Assembly: GCF_036320655.1 (NCBI RefSeq)
Contig: NZ_CP143258.1
Span: forward strand, 186,001 to 250,000
DNA length: 64,000 nucleotides
Reading direction: 5' to 3'
Source: Porphyromonas pogonae
GTDB taxonomy: Bacteria; Bacteroidota; Bacteroidia; Bacteroidales; Porphyromonadaceae
Below are positions 17,208-27,436 of the stretch, piece by piece (the stretch's first letter is position 1; each line of letters starts with the position of its first letter). The notes below the pieces were generated by a model. It was not told where the DNA came from, searched no databases, and worked only from the letters and a program-made list of their open reading frames with translations. A program made the position numbers and the translations under genes.

Positions 17208-18755
17208 ATGACCGAATACGAATATATAGTCGTGGGCGGAGGATTGGCCGGGCTATATACGGCACACCGAGCATCGCTCTACGGCAAAGTAGCATTGGTA
17301 ACCAAAGAGGATATCCACGAGAGCAACTCCTATTATGCTCAAGGGGGTATTGCTGCCGTAACCGACGAGTCTGACAATCCTGACGAACACTATGAAGACA
17401 CTATCATTGCCGGCAGAGGACTGTGCGAACATGATGCCGTAAAAATACTCACCGAAGAAGCTCCTATAAGAATACGCGAGCTTATAGACCTGGGGATGGA
17501 ATTTGACCTTGATGAAGAGGGAGCCTTGGCTCTCGGTCTCGAAGGCGGGCACCACCACAAACGTATTCTCCACGCCGGGGGAGACTCCACCGGGCGCATG
17601 GTTACAAATTTCATGATAGACAGGGTGATGGAGAGCCCCAAGATAGATATTTTTACAGATCATCAGGCGGTATCACTCCTCATCAACGAAGGAGGATGCT
17701 ATGGTGTGCGTACATGGAACAGAAGTCTAAATAGCGAAGATGTTTTTGTTGGGCGACATATCATAATGGCTACAGGAGGCTCTGCGGCGCTATACAGTCG
17801 CACTACCAATCCTCGCACCACAATGGGCGATGGTATAGCCATGTGCTTTCAGGCCGGATGCAAAGTAAGAGATATGGAGTTTGTGCAGTTTCACCCCACT
17901 GCGCTTTATACCCAAGAGGCTGACGCTTTTCTCATCAGTGAGGCCGTAAGAGGTGAAGGAGCACACCTTTATAATATCACAGGTGAGCGCTTCATGTTGG
18001 GTGAGCATGAACTGGCCGAACTGGCTCCACGCGATGTAGTAGCACGGCGCATATTTCTCGAAATGCGTAGTCTTGGAGATCAATTTGTCTATTTGAGTCT
18101 GGCACATCTCAATCCCGATGACATCCGCAAAAGGTTCCCTACCATCAGCGCAAAGTGTTCAGAACTAGGACTTGACTTCTCGAATAGAATACCTGTAGCT
18201 CCGGCGGCTCACTATACAGTGGGTGGTGTAGAAACTGATCTTCACGGAAAGACGTCTGTAAAGCACTTATATGTAGTAGGCGAACTGGCCTCTACAGGGA
18301 TTATGGGGGCAAACAGACTTGCCTCGAACTCACTGATCGAATGTCTGGTATTCGGGCACAGAGTGGTGGAAGACACGGTTTCCAATCAAGGTAATCATGC
18401 TCCCTACGGTATTATCACCGAGCCTATGCCCTTTCCTCATGACAAAACAATATATACATCGGTAAAGAATAGCTTGGCAAAGCTAATGATGGCACATGTA
18501 GGTATTATCAGAAATGAACCGGGACTATTGGAAACATTAGAGAGAATCAAAGCTATACGCCAAGAGCTGGGTGATGTACACACAGATCTTTATAAAGTAT
18601 TCGCAGAGCAACTTCTCATTGTAGCAGAACTTATCACTCGGGGAGCTCTTGAGCGCACAGAGAGCCGGGGAGGTCATTACCGTGAGGATTTTCCGCATAC
18701 GGATCCTAAATGGGCCGTACACACGGTTTTCAGGTTACAACAAAGCGGAAACTAA
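17208..18755 (+). CDS. nadB: L-aspartate oxidase
   Basis: This FAD enzyme of about 515 residues oxidises L-aspartate to iminoaspartate, the first step of de novo NAD synthesis. It shows the FAD-binding start YIVVGGGLAGLYTAHRA and the succinate-dehydrogenase/fumarate-reductase-like HHKRILHAGGDSTGRM. It also has REMEFVQFHPT-type sequence (RDMEFVQFHPTALY) and PAAHYTVGGVETDLHGKTSVKHLYVVGE with ASTGIMGANRLASNSLIE. An in-frame ATG nine codons upstream exists but would coincide with the predicted transcript start. It is followed by nadC and nadA in the same direction. Confidence 0.96.
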   Translation: MTEYEYIVVGGGLAGLYTAHRASLYGKVALVTKEDIHESNSYYAQGGIAAVTDESDNPDEHYEDTIIAGRGLCEHDAVKILTEEAPIRIRELIDLGMEFDLDEEGALALGLEGGHHHKRILHAGGDSTGRMVTNFMIDRVMESPKIDIFTDHQAVSLLINEGGCYGVRTWNRSLNSEDVFVGRHIIMATGGSAALYSRTTNPRTTMGDGIAMCFQAGCKVRDMEFVQFHPTALYTQEADAFLISEAVRGEGAHLYNITGERFMLGEHELAELAPRDVVARRIFLEMRSLGDQFVYLSLAHLNPDDIRKRFPTISAKCSELGLDFSNRIPVAPAAHYTVGGVETDLHGKTSVKHLYVVGELASTGIMGANRLASNSLIECLVFGHRVVEDTVSNQGNHAPYGIITEPMPFPHDKTIYTSVKNSLAKLMMAHVGIIRNEPGLLETLERIKAIRQELGDVHTDLYKVFAEQLLIVAELITRGALERTESRGGHYREDFPHTDPKWAVHTVFRLQQSGN

Positions 18756-18814
18756 AGCTTGACAATCATTCAACATAATTACCAGAGATATTATCACGAC
18801 AATTTTAGACGGAT

Positions 18815-19657
18815 ATGAATAAAGAAGACATACTACTGAACAAATTACTTGATCTGGCATTTGAAGAAGATATTGCCGATGGAGATATTTCCACACTCAA
18901 TATTATTTCTCGTACTGAACAGGCAGTAGCGGAATTGAAAATGAAAGCTGACGGTGTGATATCAGGGCTCGATGTGGCACAAAAAGTATTTCAGCGTTTT
19001 GAGGATGTACAATGGGATGCCATGGTCAAAGATGGCGATCACGTAAAGCGAGGTGATATCATCCTGCGTATTACTGGAGCATACACTACCCTCCTACAAG
19101 CGGAACGCTTATCGCTCAATCTACTCCAGCGCATGTCGGGAATAGCTACAGAGACAGCTCGCTACGTACATGCTCTAGAAGGAACTCATACTCGATTATT
19201 GGACACCCGTAAAACGGCTCCCGGCATGCGCATCACTGATAAGATGGCTGTGCGTCACGGTGGAGGATACAACCATAGAATGGGCTTGTATGATATGATC
19301 ATGCTCAAGGACAATCATATCAAAGCGGCCGGAGGTATCACCGCCGCAGTTAAATCTGTAAAGCGCAACCTACCACTCTCCATCAAACTTGAAGTGGAGA
19401 CTACCACTCTCCAAGAAGTAAAGGAGGCTTTGGCATGTGGTGCAGATATCATTATGCTGGACAATATGGACAATGATACTATGCACGAAGCTGTAAAGCT
19501 CATAAACGGACGCGCCAAAACAGAAGCCTCGGGTAATATGTCCTTGGAGAGACTGCGTGGCGTAGCTGAGACAGGTGTAGATTACATCAGCGTGGGAGCA
19601 TTGACTCACTCGGTAAAGGCTCTTGATATCAGTATGAATTTTATCCCTAATATATAA
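18815..19657 (+). CDS. nadC: Nicotinate-nucleotide pyrophosphorylase (quinolinate phosphoribosyltransferase)
   Basis: The 280-residue enzyme converts quinolinate and PRPP to nicotinate mononucleotide. It contains the family signatures LNLLQRMSGIATETARYV, LDTRKTAPGMRITDKMAVRHGGGYNHRMGLYDMIMLKDNHI and LKLEVETTTLQEV-like and IMLDNM segments, ending EASGNMSLERLRGVAETGVDYISVGALTHS. It lies 59 bp after nadB and 10 bp before nadA. Confidence 0.97.
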   Translation: MNKEDILLNKLLDLAFEEDIADGDISTLNIISRTEQAVAELKMKADGVISGLDVAQKVFQRFEDVQWDAMVKDGDHVKRGDIILRITGAYTTLLQAERLSLNLLQRMSGIATETARYVHALEGTHTRLLDTRKTAPGMRITDKMAVRHGGGYNHRMGLYDMIMLKDNHIKAAGGITAAVKSVKRNLPLSIKLEVETTTLQEVKEALACGADIIMLDNMDNDTMHEAVKLINGRAKTEASGNMSLERLRGVAETGVDYISVGALTHSVKALDISMNFIPNI

Positions 19658-19667
19658 TTCTTTATCA

Positions 19668-20594
19668 ATGAACACAGATCAACTGAAAGCGGAGATAAAG
19701 AGATTGAAGCAAGAGAAAAATGTACTGATTCTTGCACACTACTATGCACGTCCTGAGGTTCAAGACATAGCTGATTATATAGGAGACTCGCTGGGACTCT
19801 CTCGTCAGGCTGCTCATACGGATGCGGATATCATCCTATTCTGCGGAGTGCATTTTATGGCCGAGACTGCTTCTATAATTTCCCCCAACAAAAAGATTCT
19901 TTCCCCTACCGCATATGCCGGCTGTTCGCTTGCCGAGGGTATGACGGCAGATGACATAAGGGTATGGAAAAAAGATCACCCCCAAGGTATTGTTGTAAGC
20001 TATGTAAACACCACCGCAGAAGTAAAGAGTGAGACAGATTATTGCTGTACCTCATCCAATGCCCTCAAGGTAGTACAAAGCTTGCCCAAAGACAAACCCA
20101 TCTTATTCGGACCTGACCGCAACTTGGGAGCATACATCAGCCGTGTTACAGGCAGGGATATGGATATATGGCAAGGAGCATGTTTTGTGCATGACCGCAT
20201 AGATGAACAATCCATACTGCAAGCTGTCAAGGACTATCCCGAGGCGGATATCCTCATCCACCCGGAAAGTCTGGGAGCTCACAGTGAGGAAGTATTAAGT
20301 TCGGGGCGTTGTTTTATGTACTCTACAGCCGGCATACTGGATCATGCTCGCAAATCCTCAAAAAAGCAATTTGTCATAGCTACAGAGCCGGATACGTTAC
20401 ACATCCTCCGCAGGGAGTGTCCTGACAAAACATTCATAGCTTTACAACCGGAAAGTATATGCCATTATATGAAGCAAGGCGGATTATGGGAAGTTAAGGA
20501 AGCATTGGAAAAGGAGCAGTATGAAGTAAAAGTGCCTGAGTCTTTGAGAGCACGAGCATATATCCCTATTGAGCGCATGCTGAATATCGGGTAA
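19668..20594 (+). CDS. nadA: Quinolinate synthase
   Basis: The 308-residue enzyme condenses iminoaspartate with dihydroxyacetone phosphate to quinolinate and needs a [4Fe-4S] cluster. Candidate ligand cysteines are seen in YAGCSLAEGM, DYCCTSSNA and SSGRCFMYSTAG, and the triad repeats are visible in LAHYYARPEVQDIADYIGDSLGL. It completes the nadBCA set, so this locus can make NAD from aspartate. Confidence 0.97.
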   Translation: MNTDQLKAEIKRLKQEKNVLILAHYYARPEVQDIADYIGDSLGLSRQAAHTDADIILFCGVHFMAETASIISPNKKILSPTAYAGCSLAEGMTADDIRVWKKDHPQGIVVSYVNTTAEVKSETDYCCTSSNALKVVQSLPKDKPILFGPDRNLGAYISRVTGRDMDIWQGACFVHDRIDEQSILQAVKDYPEADILIHPESLGAHSEEVLSSGRCFMYSTAGILDHARKSSKKQFVIATEPDTLHILRRECPDKTFIALQPESICHYMKQGGLWEVKEALEKEQYEVKVPESLRARAYIPIERMLNIG

Positions 20595-20682
20595 ACTCTT
20601 TTTATGGTTAAGACGTTAATAGATAGAACGTCGATACCAATTGAAGCTTCACATACGTTCAATAGATAAAAAAACTATTGCA

Positions 20683-22227
20683 ATGGATTTCAAAACAAAG
20701 ATTGTTTTTAATACAGTAAAAGGACGTCTTAGGACGATAGACAGGTTTGCCGATGAGGCGCAGAGCATACAATTGCGTCAGCTCAAGCATATACTATCCA
20801 GAGCAGAGCGCACGGAGTTTGGCAAACGATACCGTCTGACAGCTCAGACTCCTTACAAGGAATTTGTAAATCGCGTACCCGTACAAACGTATGAGGAGGC
20901 CAAAGAAGATATTGAGACTATGGTTGCCGGAGAAAAAAATCTCCTGGTACCGGGAGTATGCCGCTGGTATGCCAAGTCGAGTGGGACTACCAATGATAAG
21001 AGCAAATTCATACCTGTCCCCTTCGTACATCTGCACCGATGTCACTACCAAGGAGGGAAAGATACGTTGTGGCTGTACCTGCGCAATAGGGTAGACAGTA
21101 ATTTCTTCTCGACCAAAGGACTTATTCTGGGAGGCAGTCACTCAACATCACCTATCAACAGTGAGTCTCACATGGGGGATCTGAGTTCTATCCTTGTGCA
21201 GCACATGCCAGCCTTGGGCGATATGCTCCGAGTGCCTTCTCGCCAAACCCTACTAAAGAATGAGTGGGGAGAGAAAATGAAAGCTATCGTCCGGGAAACA
21301 ATCCATAAAGATGTAGGTAGCTTATCAGGAGTGCCGTCCTGGATGCTTGTAATGATCAAAGACGTCCTCAAGGAAACAGGAGCGAAAGATCTATCCGATG
21401 TTTGGCCCAACCTTGAAGTCTTTTTTCACGGAGGCATCTGTTTTGAACCCTATCGGGAAGCATATCGTGAGTTGATATCCAGCCCACGCATGCAATACAT
21501 GGAGACCTATAATGCTTCGGAAGGATTCTTTGCCATACAAGACGACCCATCAAAAAGGGAGATGCTGCTCATGCTGGACTACGGAGTTTTCTATGAATTC
21601 CTTCCACTCGAATACATGCATGACAATAGTAAATACATCGATACATCGAAACTGGTACCACTATGGGATATCGAATTGGGTCGTAATTACGCCATGGTTA
21701 TCACCTCTTTGGGTGGGCTGTACCGATATATTATAGGAGATACTGTAAAGTTCGAATCCAACCGCCCATACAGACTGGTTATCACCGGACGTACCAAACA
21801 TTTTATCAATGCCTTCGGTGAAGAGCTTATTGTGGATAATGCAGAGAAAGCCTTGGCACAAGTATGCAATGATATGAATGTAAGGGTGAGAGACTACACC
21901 GTAGCTCCACACTTCTTTCGCGATGAAGGTAAAGGCTGTCATGACTGGCTCATCGAATTTGAAAATCCCCCGCATGACTTGTCTCTTTTTGCATCAGAGC
22001 TCGATGGCGCTCTGCAAGCGATCAACTCGGACTATGAAGCCAAGCGCTATCAAGATATGACTTTGCGTAATCTCAATATTATTCAGGCTCCCCACGGGCT
22101 CTTTCATCATTGGCTCGAAACGAAAGGGAAGTTAGGCGGACAACATAAGATACCTCGCTTGTCCAATAATCGTATTTTCCTTGAAGAAATTATGTCTATG
22201 GTACACCAGTATCCTCCTAATAAATAG
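20683..22227 (+). CDS. GH3 family adenylating enzyme (auxin-responsive-promoter-like)
   Basis: The 514-residue protein belongs to the GH3 acyl-acid-amido synthetase group of the ANL superfamily. The ATP-binding motif is in WYAKSSGTTNDKSKFIPV, followed by METYNASEGFFAIQ, then LGGLYRYIIGDTVKF and VITGRTKHFINAFGEEL. Such enzymes adenylate carboxylic acids and often conjugate them to amino acids in plants; bacterial substrates are unknown. The longer TTG-initiated frame upstream is less likely than the ATG at 20683. The beta-mannosidase gene follows after 13 bp. Confidence 0.9.
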   Translation: MDFKTKIVFNTVKGRLRTIDRFADEAQSIQLRQLKHILSRAERTEFGKRYRLTAQTPYKEFVNRVPVQTYEEAKEDIETMVAGEKNLLVPGVCRWYAKSSGTTNDKSKFIPVPFVHLHRCHYQGGKDTLWLYLRNRVDSNFFSTKGLILGGSHSTSPINSESHMGDLSSILVQHMPALGDMLRVPSRQTLLKNEWGEKMKAIVRETIHKDVGSLSGVPSWMLVMIKDVLKETGAKDLSDVWPNLEVFFHGGICFEPYREAYRELISSPRMQYMETYNASEGFFAIQDDPSKREMLLMLDYGVFYEFLPLEYMHDNSKYIDTSKLVPLWDIELGRNYAMVITSLGGLYRYIIGDTVKFESNRPYRLVITGRTKHFINAFGEELIVDNAEKALAQVCNDMNVRVRDYTVAPHFFRDEGKGCHDWLIEFENPPHDLSLFASELDGALQAINSDYEAKRYQDMTLRNLNIIQAPHGLFHHWLETKGKLGGQHKIPRLSNNRIFLEEIMSMVHQYPPNK

Positions 22228-22240
22228 ATTTGCTCTAAAT

Positions 22241-24811
22241 ATGAAGAATAGATTTTTACTGTTTTTTTTGATGATTCTACAATGCTCTGCATTCTCGCGT
22301 AATACAGAAACCGACACTCTCAATCTAAATAAGGACTGGACTTTTTCCGAAACCGGAAAAGACCGCTGGTATGATGCTACAGTACCGGGCGTAGTGCAAC
22401 AAGATCTAATACGTCACAAATTACTTCCCGATCCTAATTATCGCTTGGCAGAAGATTCCATCCAATGGGTAGGAGAACGAGACTGGACTTATAAATGTAA
22501 CTTCTCGCTCAATCGCAATCAGTTATTATGGGCAGCCGCATATCTGTCACCGGAAGGTTTGGATACTTATGCCGAAGTATTTCTCAACGGACAGAAGGTA
22601 TTGACTACAGCCAATATGTTTGTGGGGTATAAGGTTGATGTCAAGCATTTGCTACAAGCAGAAAACACGTTGGAGATAAGATTTACATCGCCTCTCAAAG
22701 CTGCTATACCTGCTTATGAGCGTGAAGGAATCAACTACCCGGCCGACAATGATCACGCCCCCGTAAAGCTTAGTGTTTTTACTCGTAAGGCTCCCTATCA
22801 TTACGGATGGGACTGGGGGCAACGTATGATCACTATAGGGATATGGCGTCCTGTAAAACTGCTATTCATGGGGAAAGCTGCTTTCGAATCCAAACCTTCG
22901 GTTACTTACAGCCTCAAAGGAGGAACGGATGACTATATAGAAGTTCATGCTCCGTTGAGAAACAACGGACAAAAGGGCAATAACGCAACCCTACTGACTT
23001 ATCGGCTTATCGATCCTGACGGCAATCAGGTTTTTCAAGGGGAACAACCATTTGAACTTTCCCAAGATACTATGAACGTAAGCATAAAGCATGCGTTACC
23101 GCAAGTCAAACGCTGGATGCCCAACGGATGGGGGAAACCGAACCTCTATACCATGGATGTGAAACTAATGGATGCTGATAAAAAAACGGTGCTGGATCAA
23201 GCTGCGATAAAAATAGGATTTCGCACGGTGGAGCTCATTCGTGAAGATGACTCTCACGGCAAAAGCTTCTACTTCAAAGTCAATGGGAAGCCCTTGTTTG
23301 CCAAAGGGGCCAATTATATCCCGGGCACATTGATGCTTCCTGCACGTACCGATGAGGAACTGAGCCAGCTTTTCGATGACGTACAAAAATCACATATGAA
23401 CATGCTTCGCGTTTGGGGAGGAGGTGTATATGAAAGTGACAGGTTTTATGACCTTGCGGACGAAAGAGGTATACTTATCTGGCAAGATTTTATGTTTGCC
23501 TGTACTCCATATCCATCCGATGATGACTTCCTTGATAATGTACGCACAGAAGTGGACTACAACATCAATAGACTCAAAGGACATCCGTCCGTTGCAGTAT
23601 GGTGTGGCAACAACGAAATCAACGAAGCTCTCAAATACTGGGGATGGCAAAAGAAATACAGCGAAGCAGAATATAAGCATTTCTTGGATGGTTATGATAA
23701 GCTCTTCGGCCGGTTGATACCGGATAGAATCAACCTGTTGGATCCTTCAAGACAATACATAGAGAGCTCACCCGATACAGCCAACTGGGGACGACCTAAC
23801 ACCTTGTCCTTGGGCGAAAGTCACTATTGGGGAGTGTGGTATGGACGTGAACCGTTCAATATATTACGTACAAGAATGCCACGTTTTATGAGTGAGTTTG
23901 GCGTTCAGTCGTTCCCCATGATATCCAGCATCAGCAAGTTTGCGTTGCCACAAGATTATGATCTGGAGAGCGCTGTGATGAAAAATCATCAAAAAAGCAG
24001 TATCGGCAATGAGGTAATAATGGAGTACATCAGCCGCGACTATAAAAAGCCCGAGGATTTCCGCAGGTTTGTTTACCTCTCCCAAGTCATGCAAGGCGAA
24101 GGCATCTCATTGGGCATAGAAGCTCAACGAGCAGCCAATCCCCGTTGTATGGGTAGTCTTTACTGGCAACTCAATGACGCATGGCCTGCTGTATCTTGGT
24201 CGAGTATAGACTTCTATGGCAAATGGAAAGCACTACAATATCATGCTGCAAAAGCTTTTGCTCCGGTAGTGATTACCGTAGATTCTACAGGGGGTAAAGT
24301 AAGGGTTGTCTCAGATCTCGATCATACTATAGAATCAGTACGCCTCAGCGCCAAACCTATTGATTTCAAGGGCAAGCAGTACGAAGCCATTATGACACGC
24401 CCGTTCAATATTGCAGCGAATAAAGCAGGCAGCCTCATCAATATGCCTATAGAAAGGCTGTTGCCCAAGTCCGTAAGCCATGATTGGGCGTTGCTTTACG
24501 AACTCAAAACTCCGGATGGCAACGTCATAGCGGAAAAGCTGGTATATGCTCATCCTCCTAAGGAGCTCAACTTGCCCCCAAATCCCAATATTATTATCGA
24601 GAAACAGAAGATAAGCGACAGGGAATATAAAGTGCGTGTATCGTGCGATGTTCTGGTACGACAGATTTATCTCGAGGCTGATGGGGTAGGTGGGCATTTC
24701 TCCGACAATTTCTTTGATCTGGTACCTGGACGTGTATATGAGCTATCTCTCACCCCGCGTGTGGGATATTCCCTATCTCCCGATCCGCAAATTAGTATCG
24801 AACATTTGTAA
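22241..24811 (+). CDS. Beta-mannosidase, glycoside hydrolase family 2
   Basis: This 856-residue secreted enzyme has a signal peptide (MKNRFLLFFLMILQCSAFS). A sugar-binding N-terminal domain starts at LNKDWTFSETGKDRWYDATVPGVVQQDL. The GH2 TIM barrel has WGGGVYESDRFYDLADERGILIWQDFMFA, the acid/base Glu in WCGNNEINEAL (about residue 460) and the nucleophile Glu in MSEFGVQSFP (about residue 550). It should release terminal beta-mannose, for example from host N-glycan cores. No SusC/SusD or other glycan-use genes are next to it. A terminator follows at 24879. Confidence 0.93.
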   Translation: MKNRFLLFFLMILQCSAFSRNTETDTLNLNKDWTFSETGKDRWYDATVPGVVQQDLIRHKLLPDPNYRLAEDSIQWVGERDWTYKCNFSLNRNQLLWAAAYLSPEGLDTYAEVFLNGQKVLTTANMFVGYKVDVKHLLQAENTLEIRFTSPLKAAIPAYEREGINYPADNDHAPVKLSVFTRKAPYHYGWDWGQRMITIGIWRPVKLLFMGKAAFESKPSVTYSLKGGTDDYIEVHAPLRNNGQKGNNATLLTYRLIDPDGNQVFQGEQPFELSQDTMNVSIKHALPQVKRWMPNGWGKPNLYTMDVKLMDADKKTVLDQAAIKIGFRTVELIREDDSHGKSFYFKVNGKPLFAKGANYIPGTLMLPARTDEELSQLFDDVQKSHMNMLRVWGGGVYESDRFYDLADERGILIWQDFMFACTPYPSDDDFLDNVRTEVDYNINRLKGHPSVAVWCGNNEINEALKYWGWQKKYSEAEYKHFLDGYDKLFGRLIPDRINLLDPSRQYIESSPDTANWGRPNTLSLGESHYWGVWYGREPFNILRTRMPRFMSEFGVQSFPMISSISKFALPQDYDLESAVMKNHQKSSIGNEVIMEYISRDYKKPEDFRRFVYLSQVMQGEGISLGIEAQRAANPRCMGSLYWQLNDAWPAVSWSSIDFYGKWKALQYHAAKAFAPVVITVDSTGGKVRVVSDLDHTIESVRLSAKPIDFKGKQYEAIMTRPFNIAANKAGSLINMPIERLLPKSVSHDWALLYELKTPDGNVIAEKLVYAHPPKELNLPPNPNIIIEKQKISDREYKVRVSCDVLVRQIYLEADGVGGHFSDNFFDLVPGRVYELSLTPRVGYSLSPDPQISIEHL

Positions 24812-24878
24812 TCCTCAATTGTTATTGTAGAGAACAACAAGTGTGAAAATAAACTAATAGATTTATCAGAATTCAGTC

Positions 24879-24920
24879 AGTCCGCAATGGGTATTTGTCC
24901 CATTGCGGACTTTTATTTTT
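24879..24920 (+). terminator. Rho-independent terminator after the beta-mannosidase gene
   Basis: AGTCCGCAATGGG pairs with CCCATTGCGGACT across a 7-nt loop, followed by TTTATTTTT. Confidence 0.92.
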
Positions 24921-25311
24921 CGAGTCAAACAACCTCATATTTATCAATATCTTTGACAAAATGAAACATCATACAGTTTTACGTAACAACACCTTATCTC
25001 GTGCAAGAAGATTTTATACAACCACAAAAAGGCTTAGGAATCCGATAAAAACAAGGAAATAATAAGGCTAATAAAGAAACTATCAACCAATTCTTGTTAT
25101 ATTTACAATGAATAATAATTAACTTTGATGTATGAGATTGGGAAACAAGTTGATGATTGTTGCCTTTTTATGACAAAATGAAACTATTGCTATAGAACCA
25201 ACATCTTATAAAAAATCTCTTGCTCAATCATACTCACACAAAGTACTACTATTATGAGCTCTGATAGTAAGGTTAATAGATTTGATAAGAAGAGATAATT
25301 TATATTCAAAC
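24921..25311. other. Intergenic region with candidate promoters
   Basis: No supported gene. On the plus strand, TATCTTTG near 24949-24956 and TAACTTTG at 25120-25127 (with TTG at 25094-25096) both resemble -7 boxes; the second is better placed for the downstream phosphatidyltransferase gene. A 33-codon basic ORF beginning at 24961 is considered chance. Confidence 0.45.
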
Positions 25312-26013
25312 ATGGATCACAACAAGAAAAGCATGGCAGAAGCCTTAAAGTCTATAGGGCAAGACCGCCAAAGAACAAATATACTCCGAAGGGGAGAACA
25401 GCACGCCATCGCATGGCTGGTACAACGGATACCTTTATGGATGACTTCTAATACTCTCACTGCTATAGGGCTCATTGGCAACATGATGGTAGCTGGGTGT
25501 TTTGTTCTTGCCACTTATTTCAGCCGTTACTGGCTTTTGCTTTCAGGAATAGGATTTTTCATCAGTTGGTTTGGTGATTCTCTCGACGGTCGCTTAGCAT
25601 ATTACCGCAAGCGTCCTCGCAAATGGTATGGTTTTTCACTTGATATTTTGGTCGATTGGATAGGCATTATGCTCATCGGGCTCGGATACATCTTTTATGC
25701 AGACGAAACATGGAAGATTCTGGGCTTTATTTTTGTATCGCTCTATGCCGGAGAGATGATTATATCACAGCTCCGCTACAAAGTAACGGACAAATACTCT
25801 ATAGACTCGGGTATCTTCGGCCCCACAGAAGTACGTATCATACTCACATTACTTATATGCCTTGAGACCTTTGTCGATGGCGCCATTCACTACATCGGGC
25901 TCAGCATTTCCGTCATACTTCTCATTGCATTTTGCATCGATTTTCGAAAGCTCCTCCGCATGGCTGATGATAGAGACAAAAAGGAGAATGCAGCCAAAGG
26001 AATATACTTTTGA
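25312..26013 (+). CDS. CDP-alcohol phosphatidyltransferase family membrane protein
   Basis: The 233-residue integral membrane enzyme has the CDP-OH-P motif in FGDSLDGRLAYYRKRPRKWYGFSLDILVDW, with the four aspartates in D-x-x-D-G...G-x-x-x-D-x-x-x-D spacing. The position normally Arg after Ala is Tyr here. It is flanked by about five hydrophobic segments. Such enzymes transfer a phosphoalcohol from a CDP-linked donor, as in phospholipid or inositol-lipid synthesis; the acceptor is not predictable. Its stop is next to the start of a GtrA gene, so the two likely act in the same lipid or glycolipid route. Confidence 0.88.
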   Translation: MDHNKKSMAEALKSIGQDRQRTNILRRGEQHAIAWLVQRIPLWMTSNTLTAIGLIGNMMVAGCFVLATYFSRYWLLLSGIGFFISWFGDSLDGRLAYYRKRPRKWYGFSLDILVDWIGIMLIGLGYIFYADETWKILGFIFVSLYAGEMIISQLRYKVTDKYSIDSGIFGPTEVRIILTLLICLETFVDGAIHYIGLSISVILLIAFCIDFRKLLRMADDRDKKENAAKGIYF

Positions 26014-26024
26014 CAAAGGCTCCA

Positions 26025-26459
26025 ATGTACAAAGGCATACTCACCTTTACCAAGAGCCAGGCATCTGCATTTATAGGGGGGATGGTAGATTACGGGCTCA
26101 TGGTATTTACCACGGAAGTGTTCCATATACACTATCTCATTGGTATTGTGATAGGCGGTGTAATAGGAGCACTTGTCAACTTTACGCTCAATAAACTATG
26201 GGCATTCAAAGAAAAAGACCTCAAGTATACCAATTCGCTGAAGAATCAACTCTTCAAATTTACCATCACAGTGCTCAATAGCATTATGCTCAAGTCTATG
26301 GGGACTTATATACTCACAAGCCGTCTGGGACTGGACTATAAAATAAGCAAGCTTGTTGTAGATCTTGTAGTATCAGTACTCTTCAACTATACTTTACAAA
26401 AGGAATGGGTATTTAGGAAAGAAAATATTCGCAGTCAGAAACTCAATAAAATGAAGTAA
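26025..26459 (+). CDS. GtrA family membrane protein
   Basis: The protein has about 144 residues and four membrane segments with the GtrA pattern: FTKSQASAFIGGMVDYGLMVFTTEVF, then GVIGALVNFTLNKLWAF, then FNYTLQKEWVFRKE. GtrA proteins are linked to moving polyprenyl-linked sugars or to teichoic or glycolipid decoration. A TTG start at 26010 would overlap the preceding stop; the ATG at 26025 is the safer choice. Confidence 0.88.
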   Translation: MYKGILTFTKSQASAFIGGMVDYGLMVFTTEVFHIHYLIGIVIGGVIGALVNFTLNKLWAFKEKDLKYTNSLKNQLFKFTITVLNSIMLKSMGTYILTSRLGLDYKISKLVVDLVVSVLFNYTLQKEWVFRKENIRSQKLNKMK

Positions 26460-27115
26460 GTTCGGAGAGACCGGGATTTTGGTTGTAGAAAACAATCGCT
26501 CAGGAAAATAATCAAATTAGGATTATTATATTGGACTTTGGTTGCGTTCCACCTTCTCCATGGTTTTCGATAAGCCAAGCGCATAACCAAAAAACTATTT
26601 GAACTATGCCCGGACGAGAGAAACTGCAACTTAGTTGAAGCGGGAGTTAGCACCCCCTACTACATGCTCATAGAATTGCGCTCTTAACAAAGCGAGACTG
26701 TTGCAAAAGTCAACAGTCTTGTGGATTTTGGAGGCAAAGCCGACAAAAGACACTTTGACCGGGCAGAGAGGGTAAAGTGCAAGGCGCTAAGAGTGAGTGC
26801 ACAGGGAGTTTACTTCAGGTAAATGACCAAGCGCGAGTCTCGCAAGCAACGAAGCAATTGGCCTGCTATGCAACGGTCTTAAAGCATCTTTACATCTATA
26901 AATAAGAACTCCAGCAAACTCGCCTTATATAGAATTTGCGGTAAGCCCAAAGCAACGCTTCAGTCTCCCCTTGGGACAAAGGCGCAAAGCGATTGATCTC
27001 ACTACTACATTTTTTAGGGCTATTCTTATCAGGCAAGATTGATCCAAAAAATGTTGACCTACAAATCACAGAACTTTTACCTCAAAGCAATACTTAAAAA
27101 TATATCTTCCGTTGG
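26460..27115. other. Intergenic region with a MITE copy and a decayed repeat
   Basis: Besides 187-bp copy 2 (26694-26880), the stretch around 26545-26650 resembles 47590-47710 (shared blocks GGTTTTC, AAGCC, TTGA, CTATGC, CGAGA, CTGCAA, GTTGAAG). It is frameshifted relative to that copy. The part after 26881 holds nothing recognisable. Confidence 0.5.
26694..26880 (+). mobile_element. 187-bp MITE-like element, copy 2
   Basis: Flanked by AAAGC at 26689-26693 and 26881-26885. The last base is T instead of C. It is in the orientation with the 27-bp terminal hairpin at the left. Confidence 0.9.
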
Positions 27116-27436
27116 TTATTCATCATTGTGCCACAGTTCCCAATCTTTAGACTGATCTACCAGCAGTTGCAATTCGTCGGGAGAAGAATAGTGAATCTTA
27201 CTCAATGACGGGGCATCATACACAAGAGGAATCCCGTCAATACTTGATGATTGTTTTGTGAGATATAAAGTCCCATTGAGAAATACTGTATGAGATGTTT
27301 CACATCGAAAAGGCATGAGCTTGATACCCTCTTCGGGTGTATACTCTACCAATATACATTTACCTATATGTCCTCCCTCCACTTCCAAGAAATGCGAGGC
27401 ATATCGGCAAGCTTTGTCGAGAGGTTTTATCGTCAT
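27116..27436 (-). CDS. Hypothetical protein, 106 residues
   Basis: The product is not recognised. It is a soluble, acidic protein with FLEVEGGHIGKCILVEYTPEEGIKLMPFRCETSHTVFLNGTLYLTKQSS, a strand-rich pattern, and a C-terminal SSPDELQLLVDQSKDWELWHNDE. No signal peptide or membrane segment. Codon use and spacing look like a real gene, and it lies on the same strand as the two lipoprotein genes to its right. Confidence 0.6.
   Translation of the reverse strand: MTIKPLDKACRYASHFLEVEGGHIGKCILVEYTPEEGIKLMPFRCETSHTVFLNGTLYLTKQSSSIDGIPLVYDAPSLSKIHYSSPDELQLLVDQSKDWELWHNDE

Noticed and set aside
17181-18755. Upstream ATG at 17181 as the nadB start
   Set aside because: It coincides with the transcript start predicted from the TAACTTTG box at 17169-17176, and the ATG at 17208 places the FAD motif at the usual distance from the N-terminus.
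24961-25062. 33-codon basic ORF starting right after a TATCTTTG box
   Set aside because: The ATG would lie at or before the predicted transcript start, and the peptide has no recognisable features.
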